The notes: generated by a model not told the origin, from the sequence alone. A DNA stretch of 36,519 nucleotides from Candidatus Omnitrophota bacterium (GCA_015233495.1 JADFXQ010000016.1:1-36519); one strand, 5' to 3'. Positions 1 through 8,621 are shown, counted from the stretch's first letter. Translations and numbers: made by a program.

Positions 1-290
1 CTACGGGCCGGCGATTGGCTGTAAAATTCACCCGGCAATCCCCGGCATTCCGAACGTTCATCGCCGGCCATTTTCACATACCCGCCCAGCGGAATCAAAC
101 AAAGCATAAATTCCGTTTCGGCGCGTTTCCAAGAAAATAATTTGGGCCCAAATCCTAAGGCAAAACGTTCAACTTTCACGCCCAACCGCCGCGCGGTGAT
201 AAAATGTCCCCATTCATGTACTAAAATCAACACGCTCAACACTCCGGCAAAAACCCCGGACACTTTAAGATTGGCTAATAAATGTTCCAT
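1..290 (-). CDS. rseP: RseP-type site-2 metalloprotease, N-terminal fragment
   Basis: The first 96 codons of a membrane zinc protease of the RseP/RasP (S2P, M50) family; the rest lies beyond the left edge of the window. The fragment has a hydrophobic first helix followed by HEWGH at about residues 25-29, which is the HExxH zinc-binding and catalytic motif. The family segments [10 protein letters not shown] and [13 protein letters not shown] follow. In characterised bacteria RseP cuts anti-sigma factors or leftover signal peptides inside the inner membrane. The ATG at 290 lies 17 bases after the dxr stop, so it is the last visible gene of a uppS-cdsA-dxr-rseP run, an arrangement common in many bacteria. 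The family call is firm; the substrate is unknown. Confidence 0.93.
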   Translation of the reverse strand, partial: MEHLLANLKVSGVFAGVLSVLILVHEWGHFITARRLGVKVERFALGFGPKLFSWKRAETEFMLCLIPLGGYVKMAGDERSECRGLPGEFYSQSPAR

Positions 291-307
291 AAAATTCCTA
301 AAATTAT

Positions 308-1486
308 TTACAACTGCTGTTTACAAATCCATTCTTCGGCTTTAATTCTGGCCCAAACTTCCGCGGCTAGCACCTCCTCCAAGCTGGGATTGTTGCGCTT
401 GCGGTGGCGGGAAACAACCGCTTCTCCTACAGAATAAATATCAACAAAACGCATCCGCCGCTCCAAAAAAGCCTTTACCGCGGCTTCATTCGCCGCGTTC
501 AACACCGCCGGGAGCGTTCCGCCCTGTTCACCAGCGGACAGCGCCAACCCCAGGCAAGGAAATTTCTTATAATCGGGGGGGGAAAAATCCAACTTCCCAA
601 TTGTCCCAAAACGCAAAGGTTGAAGTCCTGTCGACCAGCGTTGCGGATACGATAAAGCGTATTGAATCGGCAGACGCATATCAGTGATCCCCAACTGAGC
701 TAAAACCGCGCCATCCACAAACTCAACCATCGAATGGATGATCGCTTGCGGATGAATAACGACCTCAATATCCGGTATAGGAACGTCAAAGAGCCAGCGG
801 GCTTCGATAACTTCAAACCCTTTATTCATGAGCGTAGCTGAATCCACCGTGATTTTCGCGCCCATTTTCCAACGCGGATGCGCCAAAATCTGTTCAACCT
901 GCACTTGCTTTAATTGCCGGGTCGGCCAATGCAACAAAGGTCCGCCCGAAGCAGTTAAATGCACCCGCTGGACCCGACGATCAGCCGCCCCGTCCAGACA
1001 TTGAAAAATCGCGCTTTGCTCACTGTCAACCGGAATAACGGTTGCGCCATATTTTTTCACTACGGCCATGATCAAATGGCCTGCCGCCACCAAAGCTTCT
1101 TTATTCGCCGGGGCAATAATTTTTCCTGCCCGGGCAGCAGCTAAAAACGGCCGCAAAGCCGCGCTGGAACTCATGCCAATCACCACGGTTGTCACATCGG
1201 TCCGGCTCACCAGCTCTTCGAGATCGTTTTCCACATCGAACACGCGAGCGCGGCCGCCGGAAATCGCCTGAGTCAACTGTTCCCGTTTATCCCGGCGCAC
1301 TGCGACAAAACGCGGACGAAACCGTTTAACTTGCCGGGCTAAAATCTCGACATTATTCCAGGCGGTTAAGCCAACAACTTCAAACCGGTCGGGAAACCGC
1401 TCAATGACTTTGAGCGTGTTCATTCCAATCGAACCGGTTGAACCGAGAATAACCACTTTCTTCCGAGCGCCAAAAGCCTTGCCCAT
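308..1486 (-). CDS. dxr: 1-deoxy-D-xylulose 5-phosphate reductoisomerase
   Basis: Catalyses the NADPH-dependent rearrangement and reduction of DXP to 2-C-methyl-D-erythritol 4-phosphate, the committed step of the MEP isoprenoid pathway, in the cytoplasm. The 392-residue length is normal. Visible motifs are the nucleotide-binding GSTGSIG at residues 15-21, [10 protein letters not shown], the metal-binding [11 protein letters not shown], then [37 protein letters not shown] and the C-terminal [13 protein letters not shown]. It sits 21 bases after cdsA. Its product feeds the isoprenoid supply used by UppS, encoded upstream in the same run. The start is the ATG at 1486; a Shine-Dalgarno sequence is weak. 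Confidence 0.97.
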   Translation of the reverse strand: MGKAFGARKKVVILGSTGSIGMNTLKVIERFPDRFEVVGLTAWNNVEILARQVKRFRPRFVAVRRDKREQLTQAISGGRARVFDVENDLEELVSRTDVTTVVIGMSSSAALRPFLAAARAGKIIAPANKEALVAAGHLIMAVVKKYGATVIPVDSEQSAIFQCLDGAADRRVQRVHLTASGGPLLHWPTRQLKQVQVEQILAHPRWKMGAKITVDSATLMNKGFEVIEARWLFDVPIPDIEVVIHPQAIIHSMVEFVDGAVLAQLGITDMRLPIQYALSYPQRWSTGLQPLRFGTIGKLDFSPPDYKKFPCLGLALSAGEQGGTLPAVLNAANEAAVKAFLERRMRFVDIYSVGEAVVSRHRKRNNPSLEEVLAAEVWARIKAEEWICKQQL

Positions 1487-1507
1487 AAAATCCGCACCGA
1501 AAATAAT

Positions 1508-2332
1508 TTAACGCAATTTATCCATCAAGGCCGCGATATAAAAATAAAATGTCGGCGCGGTAAATAATAAACTGTCAATCGTGTCTAAAATACCGCCCAA
1601 ACCGCGGAACATTTTTCCGGAATCTTTGACATTGCAATCCCGTTTGATTAAAGATTCGGACATATCTCCAATTTGTCCAATGCCGCCGATGCATAACCCG
1701 GCTAAACCCACTTGCCATAAAGGAATATGTAAAACTGCCGGCAGCCAATTCCGACAAACAAAAGCCGCGGTCATGCTGAATAAAAAGCTCCCAATACTCC
1801 CTTCAATGGTTTTATGCGGACTAACCCGCGGCAAAAGCGGATGCCTTCCCCACATACTCCCGACCATCAAAGCCCCGATATCACCGCATTTCGTCACCAC
1901 CAAAATAAACGCCACCAACCCAACCCCTTCCATCCCATCCGCGAGGTAACGGATTTTAATCAAAAAACTAAACAACCAAGAAACATACAAAACCCCAAAG
2001 AGCGTGGTAGATATGCCAATGATCGCGTTGGTATTCTCGCGCCGCAAAAACTGCATAAAAAAAATCGCCAACAGCACTAAAACAATGAACAACAATTCCC
2101 AACCCTTTGTCGGCTGAAAGCGCATAAACGTCGTCAAAGGGATCATGACGCCGATCGCAATCCCGGTATAGCTGTAAATCGGGATCCCTTTCTTGTGAAT
2201 CAAATAAAAAAACTCGTACAATCCGCCAATGGTCAAAATCAACAACAACGCTAAAAACGAATAGGCGTGTAAGAGCGCCAACGAAACTAAGCCAATCATG
2301 AGGGAAGAACTAATCAATCTCTCGCGATTCAT
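1508..2332 (-). CDS. cdsA: Phosphatidate cytidylyltransferase
   Basis: Integral membrane enzyme making CDP-diacylglycerol from phosphatidate and CTP, the entry to phospholipid synthesis. The 274-residue chain has about seven or eight hydrophobic segments. The C-terminal family signature is recognisable in the stretch LIKRDCNVKDSGKMFRGLGG followed by ILDTIDS. It departs from the usual form: the common PGHGG is RGLGG and the common LDR is LDT, while the KRD, KDSG and D-x-x-D positions are kept. The ATG at 2332 has AGAGGAA about seven bases upstream and lies 12 bases after uppS, so the two genes are probably co-transcribed. The signature changes lower certainty on activity, not on family. Confidence 0.9.
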   Translation of the reverse strand: MNRERLISSSLMIGLVSLALLHAYSFLALLLILTIGGLYEFFYLIHKKGIPIYSYTGIAIGVMIPLTTFMRFQPTKGWELLFIVLVLLAIFFMQFLRRENTNAIIGISTTLFGVLYVSWLFSFLIKIRYLADGMEGVGLVAFILVVTKCGDIGALMVGSMWGRHPLLPRVSPHKTIEGSIGSFLFSMTAAFVCRNWLPAVLHIPLWQVGLAGLCIGGIGQIGDMSESLIKRDCNVKDSGKMFRGLGGILDTIDSLLFTAPTFYFYIAALMDKLR

Positions 2333-2344
2333 GAATTGTTTCCT

Positions 2345-3070
2345 CTAACCAGCGACACTTCCATATCTCCGTTCCCGCGTTTGAAAATCTTGGATCGCGC
2401 AATCAAAGTCTGCCGGAGAAAAATCCGGCCAAAATTTATCCGAAAAATAAAATTCCGCGTATGCCAATTGCCACAATAAAAAATTACTGATCCTTTTTTC
2501 CCCGGAGGTCCGGATAAGCAAATCCGGGTCCGGCAAACCCTCGGTATACAAAGCGCGGCTGATCAAGGCTTCATCAATCTGTTCAGCCGTAATTTTTCCG
2601 GATTGCGCTTGGGTTGCGATTTTTTTTACCGCATCCAGGATTTCTAACCGGCCGCCGTAATTGAAGGCTAAGTTTAAAATCAACCCGGTGCAAGACGCCG
2701 TCTCTTGTTTCGTTGTTTCGATCGCTTTTAAAATCGGCTCCGGGATCCGATCCGTTCGGCCGATCGTTTGAAAACGGATATTCCCCTTCTTAAATTTTTG
2801 GCCTTTTTGCGACAAAACCCCAGCTAAAAGATTCATCAAAACGGAAATCTCTTCCCGGGGCCGTGACCAGTTCTCGGTTGAAAAAGTAAACAGGGTTAAA
2901 ACCTCAACGCCGATCTCGCCGGCATACTGGGCAATTTCTTCGGCCCGTTTCAACCCTTCCATATGCCCTTGGGTTCGAGGCAACCCGCGTTGCTTTGCCC
3001 ACCGACCGTTGCCATCCATGATTACCGCGACATGCCGGGGAATGCTCCCTAACGACGCATCATTACGCAT
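2345..3070 (-). CDS. uppS: Undecaprenyl diphosphate synthase (cis-prenyltransferase)
   Basis: Condenses isopentenyl units onto farnesyl diphosphate to give the C55 lipid carrier for peptidoglycan and surface polysaccharides. Family motifs are present: HVAVIMDGNGRWAKQRG near the start (catalytic Asp in MDGNGRWA), GHMEG, TLFTFSTENWSRP, LNLAFNYGGR, and the C-terminal DLLIRTSGEKRISNFLLWQ and YAEFYF. I start it at the ATG at 3070 (241 residues), the normal family length. The longer open frame back to 3169 would begin upstream of the hairpin terminator and encode an unrelated tail. An AAGGAA stretch lies about 11 bases before this ATG. It is the first gene after the terminator at 3115-3139. Confidence 0.95.
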   Translation of the reverse strand: MRNDASLGSIPRHVAVIMDGNGRWAKQRGLPRTQGHMEGLKRAEEIAQYAGEIGVEVLTLFTFSTENWSRPREEISVLMNLLAGVLSQKGQKFKKGNIRFQTIGRTDRIPEPILKAIETTKQETASCTGLILNLAFNYGGRLEILDAVKKIATQAQSGKITAEQIDEALISRALYTEGLPDPDLLIRTSGEKRISNFLLWQLAYAEFYFSDKFWPDFSPADFDCAIQDFQTRERRYGSVAG

Positions 3071-3114
3071 AAAATTTGAATTTCCTTCCCACCTGTCCGG
3101 AAAAATGACCCGAT

Positions 3115-3139
3115 AAAAAAAATGGGGGTATCCACCCCC
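3115..3139 (-). terminator. Rho-independent terminator
   Basis: Read on the minus strand, a perfect six-pair stem GGGGGT / ACCCCC with the four-base loop GGAT (3124-3139) is followed by A and eight T residues (3115-3123). This is a textbook intrinsic terminator. It lies 36 bases after the stop of the coiled-coil gene and 45 bases before the uppS start, so it should end the OmpA-lipoprotein transcript. Confidence 0.9.
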
Positions 3140-3175
3140 TTCACGATACAACCCAACACAACGCGGCAAAAAAAA

Positions 3176-3556
3176 TTATCTCATAGGTTCCGAACCTTGT
3201 GAAGCTGCGGCTACCGGCGCGGCAACGGTTTGCATCAATTCATTGATCTTTTTTTCCATATTATCTTTGGTCTGAACCGCCCGATCCAAACGTGATTTAT
3301 ACTCCCCATTCACCGTCTTGGCCTGATCCAGAGCGCGTTCCGTCACCGTGAGTTTCTGCCGCAGCCGTTCCATCTCCGATTCCAAGGCATCCATTTTACG
3401 CCGGGTTTTTTCTAAACTTTCCTCCGCGACCATCCGGTTATAACGTTCCTCATTCAAGGAATACCGAGACTCGGCCGACACGTTATAAAAATAATACGCG
3501 GCCCAGGCCCCGCAAACAATCATCACAATGATTCCCGCGACCCCTAAAATGCGCAT
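3176..3556 (-). CDS. Small membrane-anchored coiled-coil protein
   Basis: A 126-residue protein with one N-terminal hydrophobic segment (about residues 4-24, GVAGIIVMIVCGAWAAYYFY). A long charged helix with heptad-like spacing follows to about residue 110, and then an Ala/Pro-rich tail. I do not recognise a named family. The layout suggests an inner-membrane protein with a coiled coil on one side of the membrane. It starts 26 bases after the OmpA-family lipoprotein, with TGAGG seven bases before the ATG, and is followed by a terminator, so the two form a two-gene unit. A role with the lipoprotein in envelope organisation is inferred from context only. Confidence 0.7.
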   Translation of the reverse strand: MRILGVAGIIVMIVCGAWAAYYFYNVSAESRYSLNEERYNRMVAEESLEKTRRKMDALESEMERLRQKLTVTERALDQAKTVNGEYKSRLDRAVQTKDNMEKKINELMQTVAAPVAAASQGSEPMR

Positions 3557-3582
3557 GAATAAACCTCAAGCGGGCCTGTGGA

Positions 3583-4194
3583 CTATCGGCCTTCTTTTTT
3601 TGCTTCCGGGATGATCACGATTTCCACCCGACGATTCTTTTGCCGGCCATCCTTGGTGTCATTTGACGCAACCGGGTGATATTCCCCATAGCCAATAGCC
3701 GCCAACCGTTTCGGGTCAACCTGATAACTATCTTCCAAATAATGCAGCACACTTAAAGCGCGGGCCGTGGAAAGTTCCCAATTTGATTTCCATCCGGAAT
3801 ATTTGATCGGCACATTGTCCGTGTGGCCTTCAATTCCGATATTCAAATTTTTCACCGTTGTCTGCACCACTGTCGCAACCTTGCCCAATTTTTCCAAAGA
3901 ATCCGGCAAAAGCTCGGCTTTCCCAGAATTAAAGAGCACTTCCGCGACAAACGTGATCACTAAGCCTTTGTCTTCCATTCCGACTTTGACTTGTTTATCA
4001 GCGATTTCTTTTTTTAATTTGTCTTCCAGTTCGGCCTTAGCGCGTTCCAAATCGGTTAATTCATTTTTTAATTTCGAAATCCTCTCGACGTCAACCCGGC
4101 GGCCTTTTTGAAATATGACGGTGCATCCGCTTAATGTCATCCCCAGAGCGCTTAAAAACAAAATTGACGAAACCATGATAAATTTCGACCGCAT
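3583..4194 (-). CDS. OmpA-family peptidoglycan-binding lipoprotein
   Basis: A 203-residue secreted lipoprotein. The N-terminus has a basic start, a hydrophobic core and a lipobox LSGC with the acylated Cys at position 24. A short coiled coil follows (about residues 38-70). The C-terminal OmpA/MotB-like domain contains LFNSGKAELLPDS, IEGHTDNVPIK, NWELSTARALSVLHYL and AAIGYGEYHPVASNDT, ending in NRRVEIVI. This domain binds the diaminopimelate of peptidoglycan in studied relatives, so the protein probably links a membrane to the cell wall. It is longer than Pal because of the coiled coil. It has its own promoter, and AAGGAGGG sits just before the ATG at 4194, which predicts strong translation. 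Confidence 0.88.
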   Translation of the reverse strand: MRSKFIMVSSILFLSALGMTLSGCTVIFQKGRRVDVERISKLKNELTDLERAKAELEDKLKKEIADKQVKVGMEDKGLVITFVAEVLFNSGKAELLPDSLEKLGKVATVVQTTVKNLNIGIEGHTDNVPIKYSGWKSNWELSTARALSVLHYLEDSYQVDPKRLAAIGYGEYHPVASNDTKDGRQKNRRVEIVIIPEAKKEGR

Positions 4195-4248
4195 ATCACC
4201 CTCCTTAAGACGGATATAAAAATTACGTATATAATAAAACTTTTATGA

Positions 4249-4277
4249 ATGTTAACTCACCTGTTTTTTAAAGTCAA
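4249..4277 (-). promoter_or_regulatory. Sigma-70-like promoter of the OmpA-lipoprotein unit
   Basis: On the minus strand, TTGACT (4277-4272) and TAACAT (4254-4249) are separated by 17 bases. The match is five of six for -35 and four of six for -10. The transcript would start about 45-50 bases before the ATG at 4194, just after the purA stop at 4307. The very strong ribosome site TTAAGGAGGGTGAT precedes the gene. Confidence 0.6.
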
Positions 4278-4306
4278 GTCTTTTTTCCCCAAGAACTTAC
4301 GTAAAA

Positions 4307-5578
4307 TCACCGCACAATAATTTCGTCGCGCTGAGCGCCAACGGAAATATATTTCACGCCTACCTTGAGCAATTTTTCCAAGCGCAAAATATAACGGCGG
4401 GCGTTTAACGGCAGGTCTGTAAATGTCCGGGCGTTTTTCGTGGAAGTCTGCCAGCCATCCCATTCCTCATAGACCGGTTCCGCGTCGCAAACCACTTCGG
4501 AATCCATAGGAAATTCCCGATAAATTTTCCCCCGGTATCGATATCCCACCGCGATTTTAATTTTGGGCAGTTCGTCTAAAATATCCAACTTCATGATGGC
4601 CAATTCGGAAATGCCGTTGACGATCACCGCATATCGAACCAAGAGACTATCAAACCACCCGCAACGGCGCGGCCGGCCCGTAGTCGCGCCGAATTCATTG
4701 CCTTTGGTGCGGATCCGCTCCATCAAATCATCCGAAAATTCCGTCGGGAAAGGACCTTCGCCGACCCGCGTGGTATAGGCCTTGACACAGGCAATGGCTT
4801 TAGCAATCGCCATGGGAGGAACTCCGGCTCCGGCGCAGGCTCCGCCGACAATAGAATTAGACGATGTTACAAAAGGATACGTTCCAAAATCAATATCCAA
4901 AAACGTCCCTTGCGCGCCTTCAAACAAGATAGTTTTTTTGCGCTGCATCGCCTCGTACAAAAATATAGCCGTGTCGGTGATGTAGGGTTTTAATTTTTTT
5001 CCGTAAGCCAAATATTCTTGATAAATCGCGCTAAAACCAAATCCCTTTTGCCCGTAAACCTTATGAAAGGTGTCGTTTTTTTCCGATAAATTGTCTTCTA
5101 ATTTGGCCTTGAGCACCCGCGGATTAAGTAAATCAACCATACGGATCCCGCAACGGGTCACCTTGTCCGCGTAACACGGCCCGATCCCGCGTCCGGTAGT
5201 TCCGATTTTATTTTTCCGTTTGGATTCCCGCAACCCGTCCAGAATGCGGTGGTAGGGCATAACCACGTGCGCCCGCCCGGAAATTTTCAGCCGGTTGGCC
5301 GTGACTTGCAATCCCTTAGCCGAAAGCTCTTTAATCTCGGCTAACATGGCCTGAGGATCAATTACCACGCCGTTGCCGATCACGCACACTTTCCCCGGAT
5401 GCAGAATCGCTGAAGGCAGCAGATGAAACACGTACACTTTATGATTGACCACCACCGTGTGTCCCGCGTTGTTTCCGCCTTGATAACGGACGGTGATATC
5501 CGCGTCTGCGGAAAGTATATCGATTAGCTTGCCTTTCCCCTCATCCCCCCATTGCGCGCCAATAACAGCGATGTTCAT
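4307..5578 (-). CDS. purA: Adenylosuccinate synthetase
   Basis: Cytoplasmic GTP-dependent enzyme joining IMP and aspartate to adenylosuccinate, the first step from IMP to AMP. The 423-residue length is normal and all family blocks are visible: GAQWGDEGKGK at the N-terminus (catalytic Asp and P-loop), QGGNNAGHTVVV, TTGRGIGPCYADK, FEGAQGTFLDIDFGTYPFVT, TTRVGEGPFPTE and GATTGRPRRCGWFDS. The ATG at 5578 has AAAGGATG upstream. It follows serA after a 179-base gap that holds an inverted repeat, so its coupling to serA is uncertain. Confidence 0.98.
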   Translation of the reverse strand: MNIAVIGAQWGDEGKGKLIDILSADADITVRYQGGNNAGHTVVVNHKVYVFHLLPSAILHPGKVCVIGNGVVIDPQAMLAEIKELSAKGLQVTANRLKISGRAHVVMPYHRILDGLRESKRKNKIGTTGRGIGPCYADKVTRCGIRMVDLLNPRVLKAKLEDNLSEKNDTFHKVYGQKGFGFSAIYQEYLAYGKKLKPYITDTAIFLYEAMQRKKTILFEGAQGTFLDIDFGTYPFVTSSNSIVGGACAGAGVPPMAIAKAIACVKAYTTRVGEGPFPTEFSDDLMERIRTKGNEFGATTGRPRRCGWFDSLLVRYAVIVNGISELAIMKLDILDELPKIKIAVGYRYRGKIYREFPMDSEVVCDAEPVYEEWDGWQTSTKNARTFTDLPLNARRYILRLEKLLKVGVKYISVGAQRDEIIVR

Positions 5579-5608
5579 AATTCATCCTTTTGAGCGGTAC
5601 GCGGTACG

Positions 5609-5756
5609 CGGTATACGGCATACAGTAAAACTGTTTGTGTCTGACAAAATGAATATCCTGTCTATCAAAATTTCTGCGTTACACGGAGGACAAAATCAGA
5701 CTCACAAAACATCCTATTTGTCCGGCATAAAAAGAATTACCGTATGCCGTATACCG
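5609..5756. repeat. Inverted repeat in the serA-purA gap
   Basis: Arms at 5609-5628 and 5737-5756 are reverse complements at 19 of 20 positions; the core is CGGTATACGGCATAC. They are separated by 108 bases. The left arm is preceded by the related direct copies GGTACGC GGTACGC at 5596-5609. The right arm ends one base before the serA stop codon. There is no U-tract, so it does not look like an intrinsic terminator. It fills most of the 179-base intergenic region and may be a small non-autonomous repeat or an RNA hairpin element. Confidence 0.85.
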
Positions 5757-5757
5757 T

Positions 5758-7341
5758 TTAGACATTAAGAAATTTCACAAACAAAACATCTTTAGTTTTG
5801 CGGATTTTTTCCAGGGCCTTTTCCGACACATCGCCGTCGACATTGACGACGCTGATGGCCATGCCGCCTTTATTCTCCCGGCCGAAGGTGATCGCCGCGA
5901 TATTGATCCCTTCTTCCGCTAAGGTCGTGCCAACCGCGCCGACGACACCCGGACGGTCATTGTTATTGATAAATAACATCCCGCCTTCCGGCAAAGCCTC
6001 GACATAAACATTATTGATCCGCACGATACGCGGCTGTTTATTCGCCGATAAAGTCCCCCAAACGCGCCAGGAATCTTTATCCGTAATCACTTCCAAATGA
6101 ACGCAATGGGTGAATTCTTCCTCTTTTTCCGAATTGATGCTTTGCACTTCAATGCCGCGTTCTTTAGCCACGTCCAAGGCATTGACAAAATTGATTGTCG
6201 CCCCCAGAATCGGCTTGAGCAAACCATTGACCAACGACAAAGTTACCGGCGCTGTTTTATGTTTGGTTACTTCGCCGCTATAGATGATTTTTACCGCCTG
6301 AATGCGGCCATTGATGAGCTGACCGGTGAATTTTCCCATTTGAGTCGCTAAACGAATATAGGGCTGCAGCGCCCGGTGCGCTTCCGCATCCACGGTGGGA
6401 TAATTCGCCGCGTTGACAATCCCTTTTCCCAATAAAGCGTCGCGGATCGCATAAGCGATTTCAATGGCGACGTTGATTTGCGCCTCCGAAGTCGAAGCCC
6501 CGAGATGCGGCGTAGTCACGCAATTGTCCAAATGAAAAAGTTTGGAATTAAAGTCCGGCGGCTCCGGTTCATATACGTCGAAGGCCGCTCCGGCGATCAA
6601 TCTTTGTTCCAGCGCCCGGACCAGCGCCTCTTCATTCACGATCCCGCCGCGGGCGCAATTGATTACCCGGGCGGTTTTTTTCATTAACTTAAATTCTTTA
6701 TCCGACAACAAGTTTTCCGTTTCCCCGCTTTTGGGAATATGGATCGTGATATAGTCCGCTTCCTTGACCAAACGTTCCAGGTCAACCATTTCCGCGCCTT
6801 TTTGCTCCGCCACCTCTTTGACGAGATAGGGATCATAGGCGAGAATTTTCATCCCGAACGCCTTGGCATAATGCGCCACAGTCGATCCGATACGGCCGAA
6901 TCCGATAACCCCCAAAGTTTTGTTATACAGCTCCACTCCCTGAAATTTATTGCGTTCCCACGCGCCGGAACGCATCGAAGCCACGGCCTGGGGTATATTG
7001 CGCGACAAAGCTAAGATCATCGCCATGGTATGTTCAGCTGTGGACGTAGTGTTTCCGGCCGGGGTATTCATCGCGATGATTCCCTTGCGGGTCGCGGCTT
7101 CCAAATCCACATTATCCAAACCAACGCCGGCGCGGCCGATGAATTTCAAACTATCCGCGGCTTCAATGATATCCGCTTTGAATTTTGTCGCGCTGCGCAC
7201 AATTGCCGCGTCATAATCTTTAATCATTGCTTTCAGCTGCTCGGGGGTTTGATCCGTCTTAACATCAACCTGAAACTCCTTAACCGCTTTCAGGATGTCG
7301 ACTCCTTCGTTGGCCATTTTGTCACAGATGAGAATTTTCAT
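5758..7341 (-). CDS. serA: D-3-phosphoglycerate dehydrogenase, long form with ACT domain
   Basis: NAD-dependent oxidation of 3-phosphoglycerate to 3-phosphohydroxypyruvate, the first step of serine synthesis. The 527 residues match the long type: substrate and nucleotide-binding domains, then an allosteric substrate-binding (ASB) domain (about 320-450), then an ACT domain (about 455-527, FINNNDRPGVVGAVGTTL). The Rossmann motif GFGRIG is at 147-152 with the acidic strand end at D170. The catalytic residues R231 (NCARGG), E260 (YEPEPP) and H279 (TTPHLG) are present. AAGGAG lies seven bases before the ATG at 7341. The preceding gene is a class V aminotransferase, a plausible partner for the next serine step. 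The ACT domain suggests feedback by serine. Confidence 0.97.
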   Translation of the reverse strand: MKILICDKMANEGVDILKAVKEFQVDVKTDQTPEQLKAMIKDYDAAIVRSATKFKADIIEAADSLKFIGRAGVGLDNVDLEAATRKGIIAMNTPAGNTTSTAEHTMAMILALSRNIPQAVASMRSGAWERNKFQGVELYNKTLGVIGFGRIGSTVAHYAKAFGMKILAYDPYLVKEVAEQKGAEMVDLERLVKEADYITIHIPKSGETENLLSDKEFKLMKKTARVINCARGGIVNEEALVRALEQRLIAGAAFDVYEPEPPDFNSKLFHLDNCVTTPHLGASTSEAQINVAIEIAYAIRDALLGKGIVNAANYPTVDAEAHRALQPYIRLATQMGKFTGQLINGRIQAVKIIYSGEVTKHKTAPVTLSLVNGLLKPILGATINFVNALDVAKERGIEVQSINSEKEEEFTHCVHLEVITDKDSWRVWGTLSANKQPRIVRINNVYVEALPEGGMLFINNNDRPGVVGAVGTTLAEEGINIAAITFGRENKGGMAISVVNVDGDVSEKALEKIRKTKDVLFVKFLNV

Positions 7342-7416
7342 GCTCCTGCTCCTTGTGTGACCCGATCCCTGAGAGGATCAGTGTCATGTTGATTAACCCG
7401 TTCTCAGCGGATTTGC

Positions 7417-8556
7417 TTAAGCGTTCAAAACTTCCTGTGCCGCTTTGACTCCCGCGCCCATGGCAAATTTATGGCCCAATTGCTTGAGCACTTTTTCTAA
7501 ACAACCGATGCCCGCTAATAAATCGAATTCGTCAATCGCGCCCATATGGGCGATGCGCACCACTTTGCCTTTCAATTCGTCCTGGCCGCCCGCCATGGTT
7601 ACGCCATAAGTGTCGCGCATGATCTTAACTAGTTTCTCGCCGTCGACACCCGCGGGGACTCGCAAAGCGCTCAAAGCGCTGGAGCAGCATTCCGCGTCGG
7701 GAAAAGCCTCCATGCCCAAGGCCTGACCCGCGGCTCGTGTAGCTTGTGCCAAGCGGGCGTATTCCGCCAGCATTTTGTCCAAGCCGGCTTCGCGGAATTT
7801 TTTCAAGCTTTCCGCTAACGCGATAATGATCCCAATCGCCGGCGTAAACGGTGTGTCAGTTTGCGCCAAGGCTTTTTTTGATTTGCGAAAATCGAAATAA
7901 TACCGCGGACTCGCGCATCTTTCAACCAATTTAAAGGCTTTTTCATTCACCGCCACAAACCCCAAACCCGGCGGCAGCATAAACCCTTTGTGCGAGGCCG
8001 AAGCCACGACATCAGCGCCCCATTCATCCATTTTCAATTCCATCGCGCCCAAACCGCTGATCGCGTCAACCACCAAGACCGCGTCGGTCTTCCGGGTAAC
8101 CTCGGCAATGGCCTGTATATTCGTTGACACGGCCGTGGAGGTTTCATTCAAGGTCACGAACACCGCCTTGATATCTGGTTCCTTGTCGAGCAAATCTTTG
8201 ATCTGTTTGGCTTGGGCGGCCTTGCCCCAAGTGACTTTAACCACCCGGATATCCCCGCCATAGACCTGGCATAATTCCGTCCAGCGTTCGCCGAATTTTC
8301 CGCCCTCTACGGTAATCACTTTATCGCCGGGCGAAACTAAATTGCAGACCGCCGCCTCCATAGTGCCGGTTCCCGAACAGGCTAAAAGATAAACATCGCT
8401 CTGAGTTCCTAAAACATATTGCAAGCCTTGTTGCACTTCCTTCAGTACTTGCTGAAATTGCGGCGTGCGGTGATGAATAATCGGGCGTCCCAATGCCGCG
8501 CATAAATCCGCGGGTATTTGCGTGGGACCCGGGGTTAACAAAAGTGTCTTTTTCAT
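7417..8556 (-). CDS. Class V aminotransferase (serine-pyruvate / alanine-glyoxylate type)
   Basis: A 379-residue PLP enzyme of fold type I, class V, of the alanine-glyoxylate / serine-pyruvate aminotransferase group. It has LTPGPTQIP at the N-terminus, ACSGTGTMEAAV, the PLP-binding VDAISGLGA, and the Schiff-base lysine in SASHKGFMLPPGLG. A C-terminal RIAHMG completes the pattern. It lies directly upstream of serA (75-base gap), and no serC is visible in the window. Similar pairs in other bacteria and archaea have been linked to the phosphoserine route, so it may make phosphoserine or interconvert serine, glyoxylate and pyruvate; that choice is inference. The ATG at 8556 has GAGGGAA about nine bases upstream. 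A short repeat lies between it and clpP. Confidence 0.88.
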   Translation of the reverse strand: MKKTLLLTPGPTQIPADLCAALGRPIIHHRTPQFQQVLKEVQQGLQYVLGTQSDVYLLACSGTGTMEAAVCNLVSPGDKVITVEGGKFGERWTELCQVYGGDIRVVKVTWGKAAQAKQIKDLLDKEPDIKAVFVTLNETSTAVSTNIQAIAEVTRKTDAVLVVDAISGLGAMELKMDEWGADVVASASHKGFMLPPGLGFVAVNEKAFKLVERCASPRYYFDFRKSKKALAQTDTPFTPAIGIIIALAESLKKFREAGLDKMLAEYARLAQATRAAGQALGMEAFPDAECCSSALSALRVPAGVDGEKLVKIMRDTYGVTMAGGQDELKGKVVRIAHMGAIDEFDLLAGIGCLEKVLKQLGHKFAMGAGVKAAQEVLNA

Positions 8557-8602
8557 TACAGTTTCCCTCTTTTTTGTAAATTGAATTTTGTCATTCCATC
8601 AT

Positions 8603-8621
8603 TTTGTCATTTGTCATTACT
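8603..8621 (-). repeat. Short ATGACAAATGACAAA repeat after clpP
   Basis: This 19-base stretch is identical to 32392-32410. On the minus strand it begins inside the stop codon of clpP and reads AGTAATGACAAATGACAAA; a further ATGACAAA follows at about 8589-8596. It is an internally repetitive octamer-like motif in the gap before the aminotransferase gene. Confidence 0.8.

Noticed and set aside
3071-3169. N-terminal extension of uppS by 33 codons
   Set aside because: It would begin upstream of a clear intrinsic terminator, has no family similarity and lacks a ribosome site; the start at 3070 gives the normal length.
7363-7378. GATCC-CTGAGA-GGATC hairpin upstream of serA as a riboswitch
   Set aside because: Only a five-pair stem, with no conserved aptamer elements recognised; too little evidence to call a regulator.
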